A stretch of 64,000 nt of DNA. It comes from an uncultured Lachnospiraceae bacterium. Its GTDB lineage: Bacteria > Bacillota > Clostridia > Lachnospirales > Lachnospiraceae. Positions 1-6,476 of the stretch are shown in pieces. The stretch covers positions 1 to 64,000 of the forward strand of contig CAMWPB010000013.1 in the NCBI GenBank assembly GCA_947176065.1, in the 5' to 3' direction. The notes beneath the pieces were generated by a model, which searched no databases, had not been told where the DNA came from, and saw only the letters and a list, made by a program, of their open reading frames with translations. Numbering within the stretch: position 1 is the first letter of the stretch; the number at the start of each line of letters is the position of its first letter. The translations under genes and the position numbers were made by a program.

Positions 1-6
1 GAAGCT

Positions 7-699
7 ATGGAAAAATTTGATTTTAAAAAAAATATATATGACGAAAAAATTCCTGATAGGTTAAGAAAAGAGTTTGAGAAATATGTACAAAATACAAAAA
101 ACCAAGAGGGGAAAACGCTGTGGGAAGCATCAGAAGACCACGACTATAAAGACGCAAATGGAAAATCCTTTCATTTCTTTACCGAGAAAGAAAAAAATGC
201 AATCATATATTCTGATGAAATTTATGATTATCTCATTAAAAGGTCAAAATCAGACAGGATTAAAAACCTGCCTACAAGGAAATCCTTAAATAAAATGGTT
301 GAAAAAGCCAAAGAGGATTGGGAAAGTGCACTGGCGCAGGCAGATTTCCCGTCCCAAGTATATACTGGCATAACGCCATCCGAAAAAGATATCATGGAAG
401 AAAAGAACTCGATAATGTTTACCGCCCTGTTTGAATTGTTCTTCGACCCAATTGATGAAAAGCTCCTGAGCGATGATATATTCAACAGCTATTACTATGG
501 TGGAAATACCGAAACAGCAGCTACAATGGACAGTAAGTTAAGACATGCGGATTTACATAATTATTTTTCCCCAAGAAAAGAAGTAAGCGAGACACTTGAT
601 ATCATTCTAAATGCACTTGCTGACAAAATTGCTGACAAAAGTGCTGATAAAAGTGCTGATAAAAGTGCTGACAAAACGAACCATTCCCGTCGCAAATAA
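7..699 (+). CDS. Unknown acidic/lysine-rich protein with a C-terminal ADKS repeat tail
   Basis: I do not recognise this 230-residue protein. It is highly charged and mostly helical in composition, with no signal peptide or membrane segment. The last 30 residues are an (A-D-K-S)n tail made by a 12-bp tandem repeat, ending in a basic NHSRRK. The start ATG at 7 lies too close to the window edge to judge its ribosome site. Base composition is clearly more AT-rich than the genes after 4 kb. Together with the tRNA-fragment boundary at 1916-1936, this suggests it is cargo of an integrated element. Confidence 0.6.
   Translation: MEKFDFKKNIYDEKIPDRLRKEFEKYVQNTKNQEGKTLWEASEDHDYKDANGKSFHFFTEKEKNAIIYSDEIYDYLIKRSKSDRIKNLPTRKSLNKMVEKAKEDWESALAQADFPSQVYTGITPSEKDIMEEKNSIMFTALFELFFDPIDEKLLSDDIFNSYYYGGNTETAATMDSKLRHADLHNYFSPRKEVSETLDIILNALADKIADKSADKSADKSADKTNHSRRK
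619..678 (+). repeat. Five tandem 12-bp units coding ADKS
   Basis: Five consecutive 12-bp units of the form GCTGA(C/T)AAAA(G/T)T run in frame near the 3' end of the first gene and encode ADKI-ADKS-ADKS-ADKS-ADKT. As the unit is a multiple of three, slippage would change only tail length. Confidence 0.8.
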
Positions 700-738
700 T
701 ATAAATATAAGTAAGAAGTGCATGATTTTATTTCTAAA

Positions 739-770
739 AAAAGGGTTATGCTGTATCGCATAACCCTTTT
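739..770 (-). terminator. Rho-independent terminator of the secreted protein gene
   Basis: A 13-bp perfect stem (739-751 with 758-770, core AAGGGTTATGC) closes a 6-nt loop. On the minus strand it is followed by a T-run (complement of 731-740). It starts four bases after the stop of the minus-strand gene at 775. It may also stop the plus-strand gene ending at 699. Confidence 0.8.
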
Positions 771-774
771 CGTA

Positions 775-1428
775 TTACTTCGCAGCCTTTGCCGCGGATT
801 CCGCCTTGATGTCAATCACGACCTCGTCGTTGATGGTCACGTAGCTCACGCCCAGCGTGTCGTACATGTAGGTACGGTCGAGGGGAGCACCCACGGTCAT
901 GTCCTTAGCATTCTTTACAGTATAGTTGATAGCGTACGCGCCATCATCGCGCTTCTTGAGCGCCACGCCGTCACATGCCGCAGCCTTGCCATCAGCACCC
1001 TTGAGCGTGAAGGTCATCTTCTCGCTCCCGCAGTGGATAACTTTGTAGGTGCCTGCGCCAGCGTTCGCTACTGCACGGAACTCCTGTTTGCCTGCCGTAG
1101 CCTTTGTGCCTGCAGCCTTAGAAACGGGCGCGCTGTAGGATGCGCTGCTGGAATTGCCGGAGCCTGCATCGTAAGACGAGCCAGCGTCATAGGAGCTGGA
1201 ATCGGAGCTGTAGGAGCTGCCGCCAGAGCTTTCGCTGGAGCTGCTGGACGAGCCACCGCCAGAGCTGCCGGAGTCGCCAAACCCTCCTCCGTCGTCGTGT
1301 TCTTCGTTACCCTCGTTTCCATGGTGCACAACGCCGTCTTCGTACGCGAACACGGTCATGGAGCTGCCGATTACCATTGTGAATGCCAGCATGAGCGCCA
1401 GCGTGCTTTTGGATGTCTTTTTCTTCAT
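775..1428 (-). CDS. Secreted Ser/Gly-rich protein of unknown function
   Basis: 217 residues. The start ATG at 1428 has GGAG about 8 bases upstream and opens a classical signal peptide (MKKKTSKS, hydrophobic core, cleavage near TVFA-YE). The mature protein has a His/Glu/Gly stretch, then about 55 residues of almost pure Ser/Gly/Tyr/Asp low complexity, then a compact domain of about 110 residues (YKVIHCGSEKMTF to the end). A longer in-frame extension upstream lacks a ribosome site and would bury the signal peptide. The Ser/Gly segment resembles a linker that displays the C-terminal domain outside the cell. No family was recognised. Confidence 0.75.
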   Translation of the reverse strand: MKKKTSKSTLALMLAFTMVIGSSMTVFAYEDGVVHHGNEGNEEHDDGGGFGDSGSSGGGSSSSSSESSGGSSYSSDSSSYDAGSSYDAGSGNSSSASYSAPVSKAAGTKATAGKQEFRAVANAGAGTYKVIHCGSEKMTFTLKGADGKAAACDGVALKKRDDGAYAINYTVKNAKDMTVGAPLDRTYMYDTLGVSYVTINDEVVIDIKAESAAKAAK

Positions 1429-1546
1429 AGTCTTTTCTCCTTTCAAACTGCCTGAATGGTTTTTGGGGTAAAATCTCGAACAGTTCAGCAGAGGGGGCGT
1501 GTTTTTATACCCCTCTGCCAATATCTGCCGAGATAGACGATAAGAA

Positions 1547-1578
1547 AGCGGTGCAGGATTTTTCTTTCCTACACCGCT
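1547..1578. other. Hairpin in the gap upstream of the secreted protein gene
   Basis: Arms 1547-1557 (AGCGGTGCAGG) and 1568-1578 (CCTACACCGCT) pair over 11 bp with one wobble around a short T-rich loop. The role is unclear. It lies about 120 bp upstream of the minus-strand gene start and could be a terminator for transcripts entering from the right. Elsewhere in the 1429-2168 gap I see the small-RNA candidate, the tRNA fragment, its terminator and a promoter, and no convincing coding sequence. Confidence 0.35.
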
Positions 1579-1621
1579 ATAAATACAACACCACAAAATC
1601 CAAGTACGCATGAGATTTTCC

Positions 1622-1650
1622 TTGAAATAGTGCGGAAAATTCGCTATACT
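1622..1650 (+). promoter_or_regulatory. Sigma-A-type promoter for a small RNA candidate
   Basis: TTGAAA (1622-1627) and TATACT (1645-1650) are separated by exactly 17 bp, a near-consensus vegetative promoter. No coding sequence follows; a structured region with a terminator-like hairpin does. Confidence 0.6.
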
Positions 1651-1656
1651 TGATTA

Positions 1657-1741
1657 GGCGCATATATATATGCTTTGTGGGAGAGATGTGGTCTCCTGCA
1701 TAGGGGTGTAGAGGACGGCAATCCTCTACATCCTGCCTTTT
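1657..1741 (+). ncRNA. Candidate small RNA of about 85 nt
   Basis: Predicted transcription start is about 7 bases after the -10 box. The transcript would contain the AT palindrome GCATATATATATGC (1660-1673), a GGAGA/TCTCC hairpin (about 1681-1696), and a terminal stem TGTAGAGGA/TCCTCTACA (1707-1715 with 1722-1730). That stem extends through a one-base bulge to AGG/CCT and is followed by a short T-run (CCTTTTATT). No open frame with a ribosome site is present. I could not match it to a known RNA family; it may belong to the integrated element that ends nearby. Confidence 0.4.
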
Positions 1742-1915
1742 ATTATCTATCTCGATTTTCATTATACAGTACTCCAATAGAATTTTCAAGAAATAAATAC
1801 CATCTACTATTTTGATACACTTCTGCAAAAATCCTTTTGAACACCTTTTTGAACACATTGCGATAGAGATACGCTGAAAGCCTTTCTATTATTATATTTG
1901 CGGCTTTTTGACAGT

Positions 1916-1936
1916 GTTCAAGTCCCATCTTCCGCA
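1916..1936 (+). other. tRNA 3'-end fragment, probable attachment site of an integrated element
   Basis: GTTCAAGTCCCATCTTCCGCA has the form of a tRNA T-loop (TTCAAGT), 3' T-stem strand, acceptor strand CTTCCGC and discriminator A. The bases before it do not form the rest of a tRNA. It is followed 15 bases later by a T-tailed terminator, as a real tRNA gene would be. This is the expected remnant at the distal end of an element integrated into a tRNA 3' end. The implied 5' acceptor strand GCGGAAG with discriminator A would suit a tRNA-Leu, which is inference. The element would lie to the left (1 to about 1915). Confidence 0.55.
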
Positions 1937-1950
1937 GTGATTAAAGAGTG

Positions 1951-1988
1951 AGGAAACCTTGATTTTACCGAGGTTTCCTTATTTTTTT
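1951..1988 (+). terminator. Terminator following the tRNA fragment
   Basis: AGGAAACCT (1951-1959) pairs with AGGTTTCCT (1971-1979) in a perfect 9-bp stem, followed by TATTTTTTT. No coding gene precedes it on the plus strand, so it is best explained as the original terminator of the tRNA whose 3' end is at 1916-1936. Confidence 0.75.
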
Positions 1989-2092
1989 ACTATTAAAATA
2001 ACTGGTTACACTTTCTTAATACAGAAAAGCGCTTTTTCATAAGCATCTGCCCTCTTATGCATAGAATTAAAAATATTATCCCTGAAAACAGC

Positions 2093-2120
2093 TTGATTCG
2101 GTCTGAAAATATGGTATAAT
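2093..2120 (+). promoter_or_regulatory. Promoter of the VOC gene
   Basis: TTGATT (2093-2098) and TATAAT (2115-2120) have 16-bp spacing, 49 bp upstream of the ATG at 2169. A second TTGACG at about 2137-2142 lies closer to the gene. Confidence 0.5.
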
Positions 2121-2168
2121 CAGCTTGCAAAAAAGTTGACGTTATTTTAATAGTTGAGTAGATAAATT

Positions 2169-2561
2169 ATGCTGATACCACACTTGCATTTTTGCGACAG
2201 CTGCGAAGAAGCGATTGCCATATATGAGAAAGCGTTTAATACAAAAGCTGAAAGTATCGTATACAACCGTGATTATGCACCTAATGAATATCCAGACGAT
2301 AATAGAATAGCGCACGCTGTTATGAACATCCATGGACAAAAAGTTTTTCTGAATGATAGATTTGGCAACAAGGACAAATCTCTTAATTGTGCCGTTCATT
2401 TAATTGTTATGTTTCCGTCTGTTGAAGAGCTTCTTGCCTGCTATGAGTTTTTCAAAGAAGAAAGCACAATCATTGACCCATTCACAAAATTACCATACAG
2501 TGAATTATCAGGTAACTTTATTGACAAATTTGGTGTGCAATGGGGCTTTATGACAGAATAA
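2169..2561 (+). CDS. VOC-family (PhnB/glyoxalase-like) protein
   Basis: 130 residues with the one-module layout of PhnB-type vicinal oxygen chelate proteins: MLIPHLHFCDSCEEAI opening, the region IAHAVMNIHGQKVFLND in the middle and a closing DKFGVQWGFM strand. Members of this group are often small cytoplasmic proteins of unknown substrate; some relatives give resistance to thiol-reactive drugs. No strong ribosome site precedes the ATG. The 3' end is spliced onto a fragment of a dihydrofolate reductase gene, so this locus is a recombination product, but the VOC frame looks complete. Confidence 0.75.
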   Translation: MLIPHLHFCDSCEEAIAIYEKAFNTKAESIVYNRDYAPNEYPDDNRIAHAVMNIHGQKVFLNDRFGNKDKSLNCAVHLIVMFPSVEELLACYEFFKEESTIIDPFTKLPYSELSGNFIDKFGVQWGFMTE

Positions 2562-2881
2562 CTATTGTCGTATCTAACACTGCACATTATAATGGAGAAA
2601 ACTGCTTTACTGCAAACTCGCTGATGGATGCAATTCGGTTGGCCGGGAATAAAGATATATATATTTCCGGCGGAGCAAGGCTATATGAAGAAGCCTTACC
2701 ATTAGTAGAAAAAATGTATATTACCGAAATAGATTGTGATATAAAAGGCGATACCTGTTTCCCACCTTTTGAAAGCGAACAGTTTGTAAAAGAAATAAAT
2801 GAAAGATTTGAAGGTGAAATTCCTTACGCATATGTAACATATACAAGAAAACGAGGAAATATGGAATGGATTTCAAAATGA
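2540..2881 (+). pseudogene. Dihydrofolate reductase C-terminal fragment
   Basis: The frame reads RITIVVSNT, then GENCF, then KDIYISGGARLYEEALPL, MYITEID and a terminal YVTYTRK strand. These are the central and C-terminal strands of DHFR, including the conserved G-G-A cofactor loop region. The N-terminal 45-50 residues are missing: the substrate-binding Asp/Glu helix and the M-A-x-N-x-x-I-G opening. The homology begins directly at the VOC stop codon, and the apparent start is only the end of that gene read in another frame. The encoded fragment cannot be an active reductase. Confidence 0.75.
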
Positions 2882-3309
2882 TCACATCATCGGATCAGCT
2901 GTGGAGCAAAGTAAGAGATTATGCAGGCAGCTGTTCATGGCGCGCCGGCCAGTCATTAGCCAATGCCATGGACAATAATCTGTTCACAGAATGGGAAAGG
3001 GTTATCGTTGCCCTGGAGCATCAGAAAATCTGTGGATATTGTACGGTCGCAAAGACAGACTGCATTCCGGATATATGCTATACCCCCTACATTGGCTATC
3101 TGTTTGTCGATGAAGAATACAGAGGAAACAGATTAAGTCAAAAACTAATACAGTATGCAATGGACTATTTAAAGTCCGTTGGCTTTGACAGGGTTCATTT
3201 AATCTCTGACCATGATTATCTATACGAAAAATACGGGTTTGAAATAATAGACCGAAAAACTGCGCCGTGGGGTTCCACAGAGAAAATTTATATGCAAAGA
3301 TTGCTGTAA
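2866..3309 (+). CDS. GNAT family N-acetyltransferase
   Basis: 147 residues. Acetyl-CoA binding motif A is visible as IGYLFVDEEYRGNRLSQKL (V-x-x-x-x-R-x-x-x-x-S/G) with the following amphipathic helix, and the C-terminal DYLYEKYGFEII is the usual GNAT motif-B ending. The substrate cannot be named. The start overlaps the end of the DHFR fragment by 16 bases and has GAGGAAAT just upstream, so it could be co-transcribed with the VOC gene. Composition is AT-rich like its upstream neighbours. Confidence 0.8.
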   Translation: MDFKMITSSDQLWSKVRDYAGSCSWRAGQSLANAMDNNLFTEWERVIVALEHQKICGYCTVAKTDCIPDICYTPYIGYLFVDEEYRGNRLSQKLIQYAMDYLKSVGFDRVHLISDHDYLYEKYGFEIIDRKTAPWGSTEKIYMQRLL

Positions 3310-3562
3310 ATGATAAATCCCAAGACATTTTTACTCTTAAATTTATGGGAGGACGTATCTTCCGCCGACAGGGAGTCCGTACATATGATATGATATCCTT
3401 TCCTTTGACTGCCGTTTCGATATCATGGTATGCCTGCACGTCCTCCATTTCATAACCGATACCGCAGCACTGTGACAGCTCAAATCCCATCACTTTGGAT
3501 TCTTCATGCAAATCACCTTTTTCCAATGCTCTTTCCTCATTTTTCAAATGCAAACCTGTCAC
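3310..3562 (-). pseudogene. Possible C-terminally truncated gene coupled to the HIT gene
   Basis: A GTG start at 3562 overlaps the TGA stop of the HIT gene (GTGA, 4-base overlap), the usual mark of translational coupling. The first 60-80 residues (LHLKNEERALEKGD, ESKVMGFELSQCCGIGYEMEDVQ) read like real protein. Beyond 3310 the frame runs antisense through the GNAT gene and looks like chance. The likely history is a gene truncated when the VOC/GNAT segment was joined here. Family unknown. Confidence 0.3.
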
Positions 3563-4008
3563 AACAACTTATCCAATTCCGCATTAAGCCTGGACTTTAA
3601 CACTTCCAGCTCCTCATCCGTAGGATTATATTTTTCATCGACCAATTCTTTTCCGAGCTGCCAGACCGGTCCGGGAGCAGGCGTGTCTCCGTCCCTTCTC
3701 GGATATATATGCCAGTGCATATGCAGGCCGCGCCCGACGCCCAGCAGCGCATAGTTCAATTTATCCGGCTGGGAGGCATGATATACCGCCTCCGCTACGA
3801 TCGCCATTTCATGCAGAAACTCATCCCGAAAGTGCGGCTCTAATTCATGCAGCTCATAGGCGTGCTGCTTGCACAGAAACAGCGTGTACCCCTTTATCCT
3901 CTGCTGGTCACCTATGACCACATACCCCGTGTTCAGCTCACGGACGAAGTATGGATTTCTGTTCTCCTTGATCCATGCGATCCTTTCACAAATCAGACAA
4001 TTATCCAT
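3559..4008 (-). CDS. HIT family hydrolase
   Basis: 149 residues. The histidine triad is explicit near residue 96 (HMHWHIYPR), giving the HxHxHxx-R active site of nucleotide phosphoramidases and hydrolases. An N-terminal CLICERI Cys pair is typical of zinc-containing HIT subgroups. The reaction is hydrolysis of a nucleoside-monophosphate linkage through a histidine-AMP intermediate; the physiological substrate is not evident. Start ATG at 4008 follows AGGAGGACA. It is downstream of the RimJ-like GNAT gene on the same strand, 23 bp away. Confidence 0.85.
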   Translation of the reverse strand: MDNCLICERIAWIKENRNPYFVRELNTGYVVIGDQQRIKGYTLFLCKQHAYELHELEPHFRDEFLHEMAIVAEAVYHASQPDKLNYALLGVGRGLHMHWHIYPRRDGDTPAPGPVWQLGKELVDEKYNPTDEELEVLKSRLNAELDKLL

Positions 4009-4031
4009 GTTGTCCTCCTAAACATATACCA

Positions 4032-4565
4032 TCATTCATCCTCATTTAACTTAGCATACACAAAAGTATCTTTCCAAATCGGGGTTCCCTTTTCGTCTTT
4101 CCAGAAATATACGTTTTTTCTCAAATGGGCCTCCCGCTGAAATCCTAACGTTTCCAGCAGTTTCCACGAACTTATGTTATCGGGGTCACATTCCGCATAG
4201 ATTCTGTGTACCCCATTTGCAAACGCCTCCTGAATCAAAGCCTCACAGCTCTCCGCCGCATATCCGTTTCTCCAATACTTTCGGTTGAATACATATCCCA
4301 TTTCCACTGTTTCAAATTCCCGTTTTCCCATATAGACATTGCCAATCATCTTATGGTTCTCTTTCGATTCCACAGCAATCATTTCTTCCGTCCCGATACG
4401 CCATGTCAGATTCTCTTTTGTCTCTTCGAGCGACATCGGTTTGTACGGCTCATACTTCACAACTTCTGCATCGGATAAATAGGCAAACAAATCCTGCAAA
4501 TCGCTTTCCGTATATCTTCTCAAAATCAATCGTTCCGTTTCCACAATGGTTCCTTTACTATCCAT
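4032..4565 (-). CDS. RimJ/RimL-type GNAT acetyltransferase
   Basis: 177 residues. It opens VETERLILRRYTESD, the hallmark of the RimJ/RimL branch, and carries GNVYMGKREFETVEMGYVF, then YWRNGYAAESCEALI as the acetyl-CoA loop, and NISSWKLLETLGFQREA near the C-terminus. This branch acetylates protein N-termini or small amines. Start ATG at 4565 is preceded by GGAGGAG with ideal spacing; an in-frame extension upstream lacks such a site. It is probably in an operon with the HIT gene. Confidence 0.85.
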   Translation of the reverse strand: MDSKGTIVETERLILRRYTESDLQDLFAYLSDAEVVKYEPYKPMSLEETKENLTWRIGTEEMIAVESKENHKMIGNVYMGKREFETVEMGYVFNRKYWRNGYAAESCEALIQEAFANGVHRIYAECDPDNISSWKLLETLGFQREAHLRKNVYFWKDEKGTPIWKDTFVYAKLNEDE

Positions 4566-4645
4566 GCAAATCTCCTCCACTCGCCCCTCACCGCGCAGTC
4601 TGACCAGCCGCACCTGTTTCCGAATAGCTCCGTCACTTTTACCGC

Positions 4646-4753
4646 TCAAACCTTCTGGGCAGCCACTTTATTCGACACATGCAAGTGATACACCTTGCCG
4701 TTATATACTGTTTCAATCAAATCATATATTCCCGATACGTTATCCCAAAACAT
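4646..4753 (-). pseudogene. N-terminal stub of a class I SAM-dependent methyltransferase
   Basis: A 35-residue frame, MFWDNVSGIYDLIETVYNGK and onward, matches the opening seen in small class I methyltransferases (FWDxVAxxYD). It then stops before the first SAM-binding motif. AAGGAGA lies about 14 bases before the ATG. The remaining domain is not found downstream, so this looks like a remnant left after deletion. Confidence 0.4.
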
Positions 4754-4813
4754 AAATACGCCGCATTCTCCTTAGAAGTTCTACACTGTCACAATTTCCT
4801 CTATCATAAAACA

Positions 4814-4838
4814 GAGCCGCCTGCATTGCAAGCGGCTC
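4814..4838 (-). terminator. Terminator of the PnuC operon
   Basis: GAGCCGC (4814-4820) pairs with GCGGCTC (4832-4838). On the minus strand the stem is followed by TGTTTTATG, about 55 bp after the stop of the transporter gene. Confidence 0.55.
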
Positions 4839-4891
4839 CTGTCCATAAACTGCTGACTGACTGCCCATACCCTATGAAAATGGAGATAAAT

Positions 4892-5575
4892 TCACTGGTT
4901 CTTCGCCGCCAGCTTTTTCCAGTTGTAATATCCGTACACAGAGTTAAACAGATATGCAACCCACATTACAACCATGGTAATTGCCGAAGAGTCGCTCCCG
5001 ATCAGAAGCACCCACATGATGACGGATACCACATTCACAATGATCCACAGCAGCCACTGCTCCGCGTACCGCGCGACCTGCATGATGAGAGCCACCACGG
5101 AAAATACGGTGGACATCGCATCGATCAGGGCAAGCTGTCCGCCGATACGGCTCAGAATCTGCCAGTAAACCACGACAACTACCGCCACGGCGATGAGCAG
5201 CAGAATCGTCTGCTTCAAGGTAAGCATCTTACCCTCCACTTCCCCGCTGTCCTGATCCTTGTGTCTGGACCACAGATAAAATCCCACAAAATTCATCGGG
5301 ATATAATAAAACGCGTTCAGCATAAATTCCCCGTACAGATGATTGTTGAAAGTAAGGTACGCATAGATGGCCACATTGACGGTGGCAAACACATAGGTGC
5401 TGACCTTTCCCTTCGCTGCCAGAACCACGCCCAGAATCCCCGTAATACCGCTGATCAGCGCGAGCAGATTGTCTCCCCAGATGATGCTCAGCACCACCAT
5501 GATCACTGTTGACAGCAGCAGCCAGCTAATCTCAAATTTACTCCAGCCTTCAAAAAATTTTTTCACCTTATCCAT
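4892..5575 (-). CDS. pnuC: PnuC-type nucleoside/nicotinamide riboside transporter
   Basis: 227 residues with about seven hydrophobic segments and the PnuC pattern: an early WxxFExxWL-like start (KFFEGWSKFEISWLLLS), then GITGILGVVLAAKGKVSTYVF, MLNAFYYIPMNFVGFYLW, and the terminal NSVYGYYNWKKL, which matches the W-Q/N-x-NxxxGxYxW region. PnuC proteins carry vitamin nucleosides by facilitated diffusion, with intracellular phosphorylation trapping the substrate. Start ATG at 5575 has GGGAGG seven bases upstream and overlaps the kinase stop by 8 bp, so the two are translationally coupled. The substrate is not certain; the neighbouring kinase and ribosyl-hydrolase point to a ribosylated compound. 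Confidence 0.85.
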   Translation of the reverse strand: MDKVKKFFEGWSKFEISWLLLSTVIMVVLSIIWGDNLLALISGITGILGVVLAAKGKVSTYVFATVNVAIYAYLTFNNHLYGEFMLNAFYYIPMNFVGFYLWSRHKDQDSGEVEGKMLTLKQTILLLIAVAVVVVVYWQILSRIGGQLALIDAMSTVFSVVALIMQVARYAEQWLLWIIVNVVSVIMWVLLIGSDSSAITMVVMWVAYLFNSVYGYYNWKKLAAKNQ

Positions 5576-6476
5576 CGTTTTTCCTCCCTTTTTCAAATTC
5601 TTCCGCCGTTAAGGTTGGGCCCTTCACGCCCACCACCATTGCGGATACCCGGTTTGCCGTGCGAACCGCCTCCTCCCAGTCTTTTCCGAGCTTCCTTGCG
5701 GCGATCACCGCCCCGATGTGGGAATCCCCTGCGCCGATGGTATCGACCACCGCAGCCTTTTGCGGGGGAATGACGCATCCATGTCCGTTGACCCGCAGAT
5801 AGGCGCCCTTGTCACCGAGCGTAATCAGAACCGTATTTTTCGTCTGCTCCTCCATCCGCTCTGCCGCCTTCTCTGCCGTCTCCGCCCCGGTAGCTGCCAG
5901 CGCTTCCGCCTCATTTAAATGCACCACCGGCGAGAGCGCCGTCATTCTCCTGCCCTTCTCCCCGGAAATGTAGGTAATCCGCGGTCCGGGCGCATAATAT
6001 ACCGTAAGCTCCGGATGCTTTTCCAAAAAGTCCAGAATCACATCCCCGCCTTCTCCCTCCAGCTCATAGCCGGACACATAAACGGAATCGTATCTGCCGG
6101 CATCAAGGCTGTCAAACCATTCCCGCTCAAACCGGCACTCGATTCCCGGCATGGTCAGAAACGTTCTCTCCCCGTCCGCCTCCACCAGACACAGGCAGTA
6201 GCCGTTGTCCGACGTCTCGGATTTCACCGGGCTGCCATGTCCGTTCCTCATAAGCGCTTTCTCAATAAAATCCGCATACATTCCTGTGCCTACCGGCGCA
6301 AACAGCGTGTACTCCACCTGAAAATGCTTCAGGATATCCGCCACATTATAGGCGCATCCTCCCACTGTCATACTCTGTGTTTTGGCATATATATCCTCTC
6401 CCGACACAGGCAGTCTTTCAATTTCCATGATGATATCCAGCATGGCCGCACCGATCACTAAACATCCTTTGTCCAT
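5568..6476 (-). CDS. PfkB-family carbohydrate/nucleoside kinase
   Basis: 302 residues. The N-terminus CLVIGAAMLDIIMEIERLP, the early GG motif VGGCAYNVADIL and the second PfkB signature DTIGAGDSHIGAVIA near residue 250 (catalytic Asp in GAGDS) identify the ribokinase/PfkB superfamily. It transfers the ATP gamma-phosphate to a sugar or nucleoside hydroxyl. Candidates are ribose, a ribonucleoside or pseudouridine, and the sequence alone does not separate them. GGGAGG sits six bases before ATG 6476. It overlaps the upstream glycohydrolase by 19 bp and the downstream transporter by 8 bp, so all three are expressed together. Confidence 0.85.
   Translation of the reverse strand: MDKGCLVIGAAMLDIIMEIERLPVSGEDIYAKTQSMTVGGCAYNVADILKHFQVEYTLFAPVGTGMYADFIEKALMRNGHGSPVKSETSDNGYCLCLVEADGERTFLTMPGIECRFEREWFDSLDAGRYDSVYVSGYELEGEGGDVILDFLEKHPELTVYYAPGPRITYISGEKGRRMTALSPVVHLNEAEALAATGAETAEKAAERMEEQTKNTVLITLGDKGAYLRVNGHGCVIPPQKAAVVDTIGAGDSHIGAVIAARKLGKDWEEAVRTANRVSAMVVGVKGPTLTAEEFEKGRKNDG

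Noticed and set aside
619..678. CRISPR-like array
   Set aside because: The units are contiguous 12-bp in-frame repeats without spacers.
718..1455. Long plus-strand frame over the secreted protein gene
   Set aside because: It is antisense to the Ser/Gly-rich gene; its Cys/Ala-rich text is produced by the low-complexity codons of that gene.
1577..1928. Two minus-strand frames of 61 and 93 codons in the first long gap
   Set aside because: They run through the small RNA promoter, the hairpins and the tRNA fragment, have no ribosome site and no recognisable protein pattern.
1916..1936. A complete tRNA gene
   Set aside because: No acceptor 5' strand, D-arm or anticodon arm is present upstream; only the 3' part is there.
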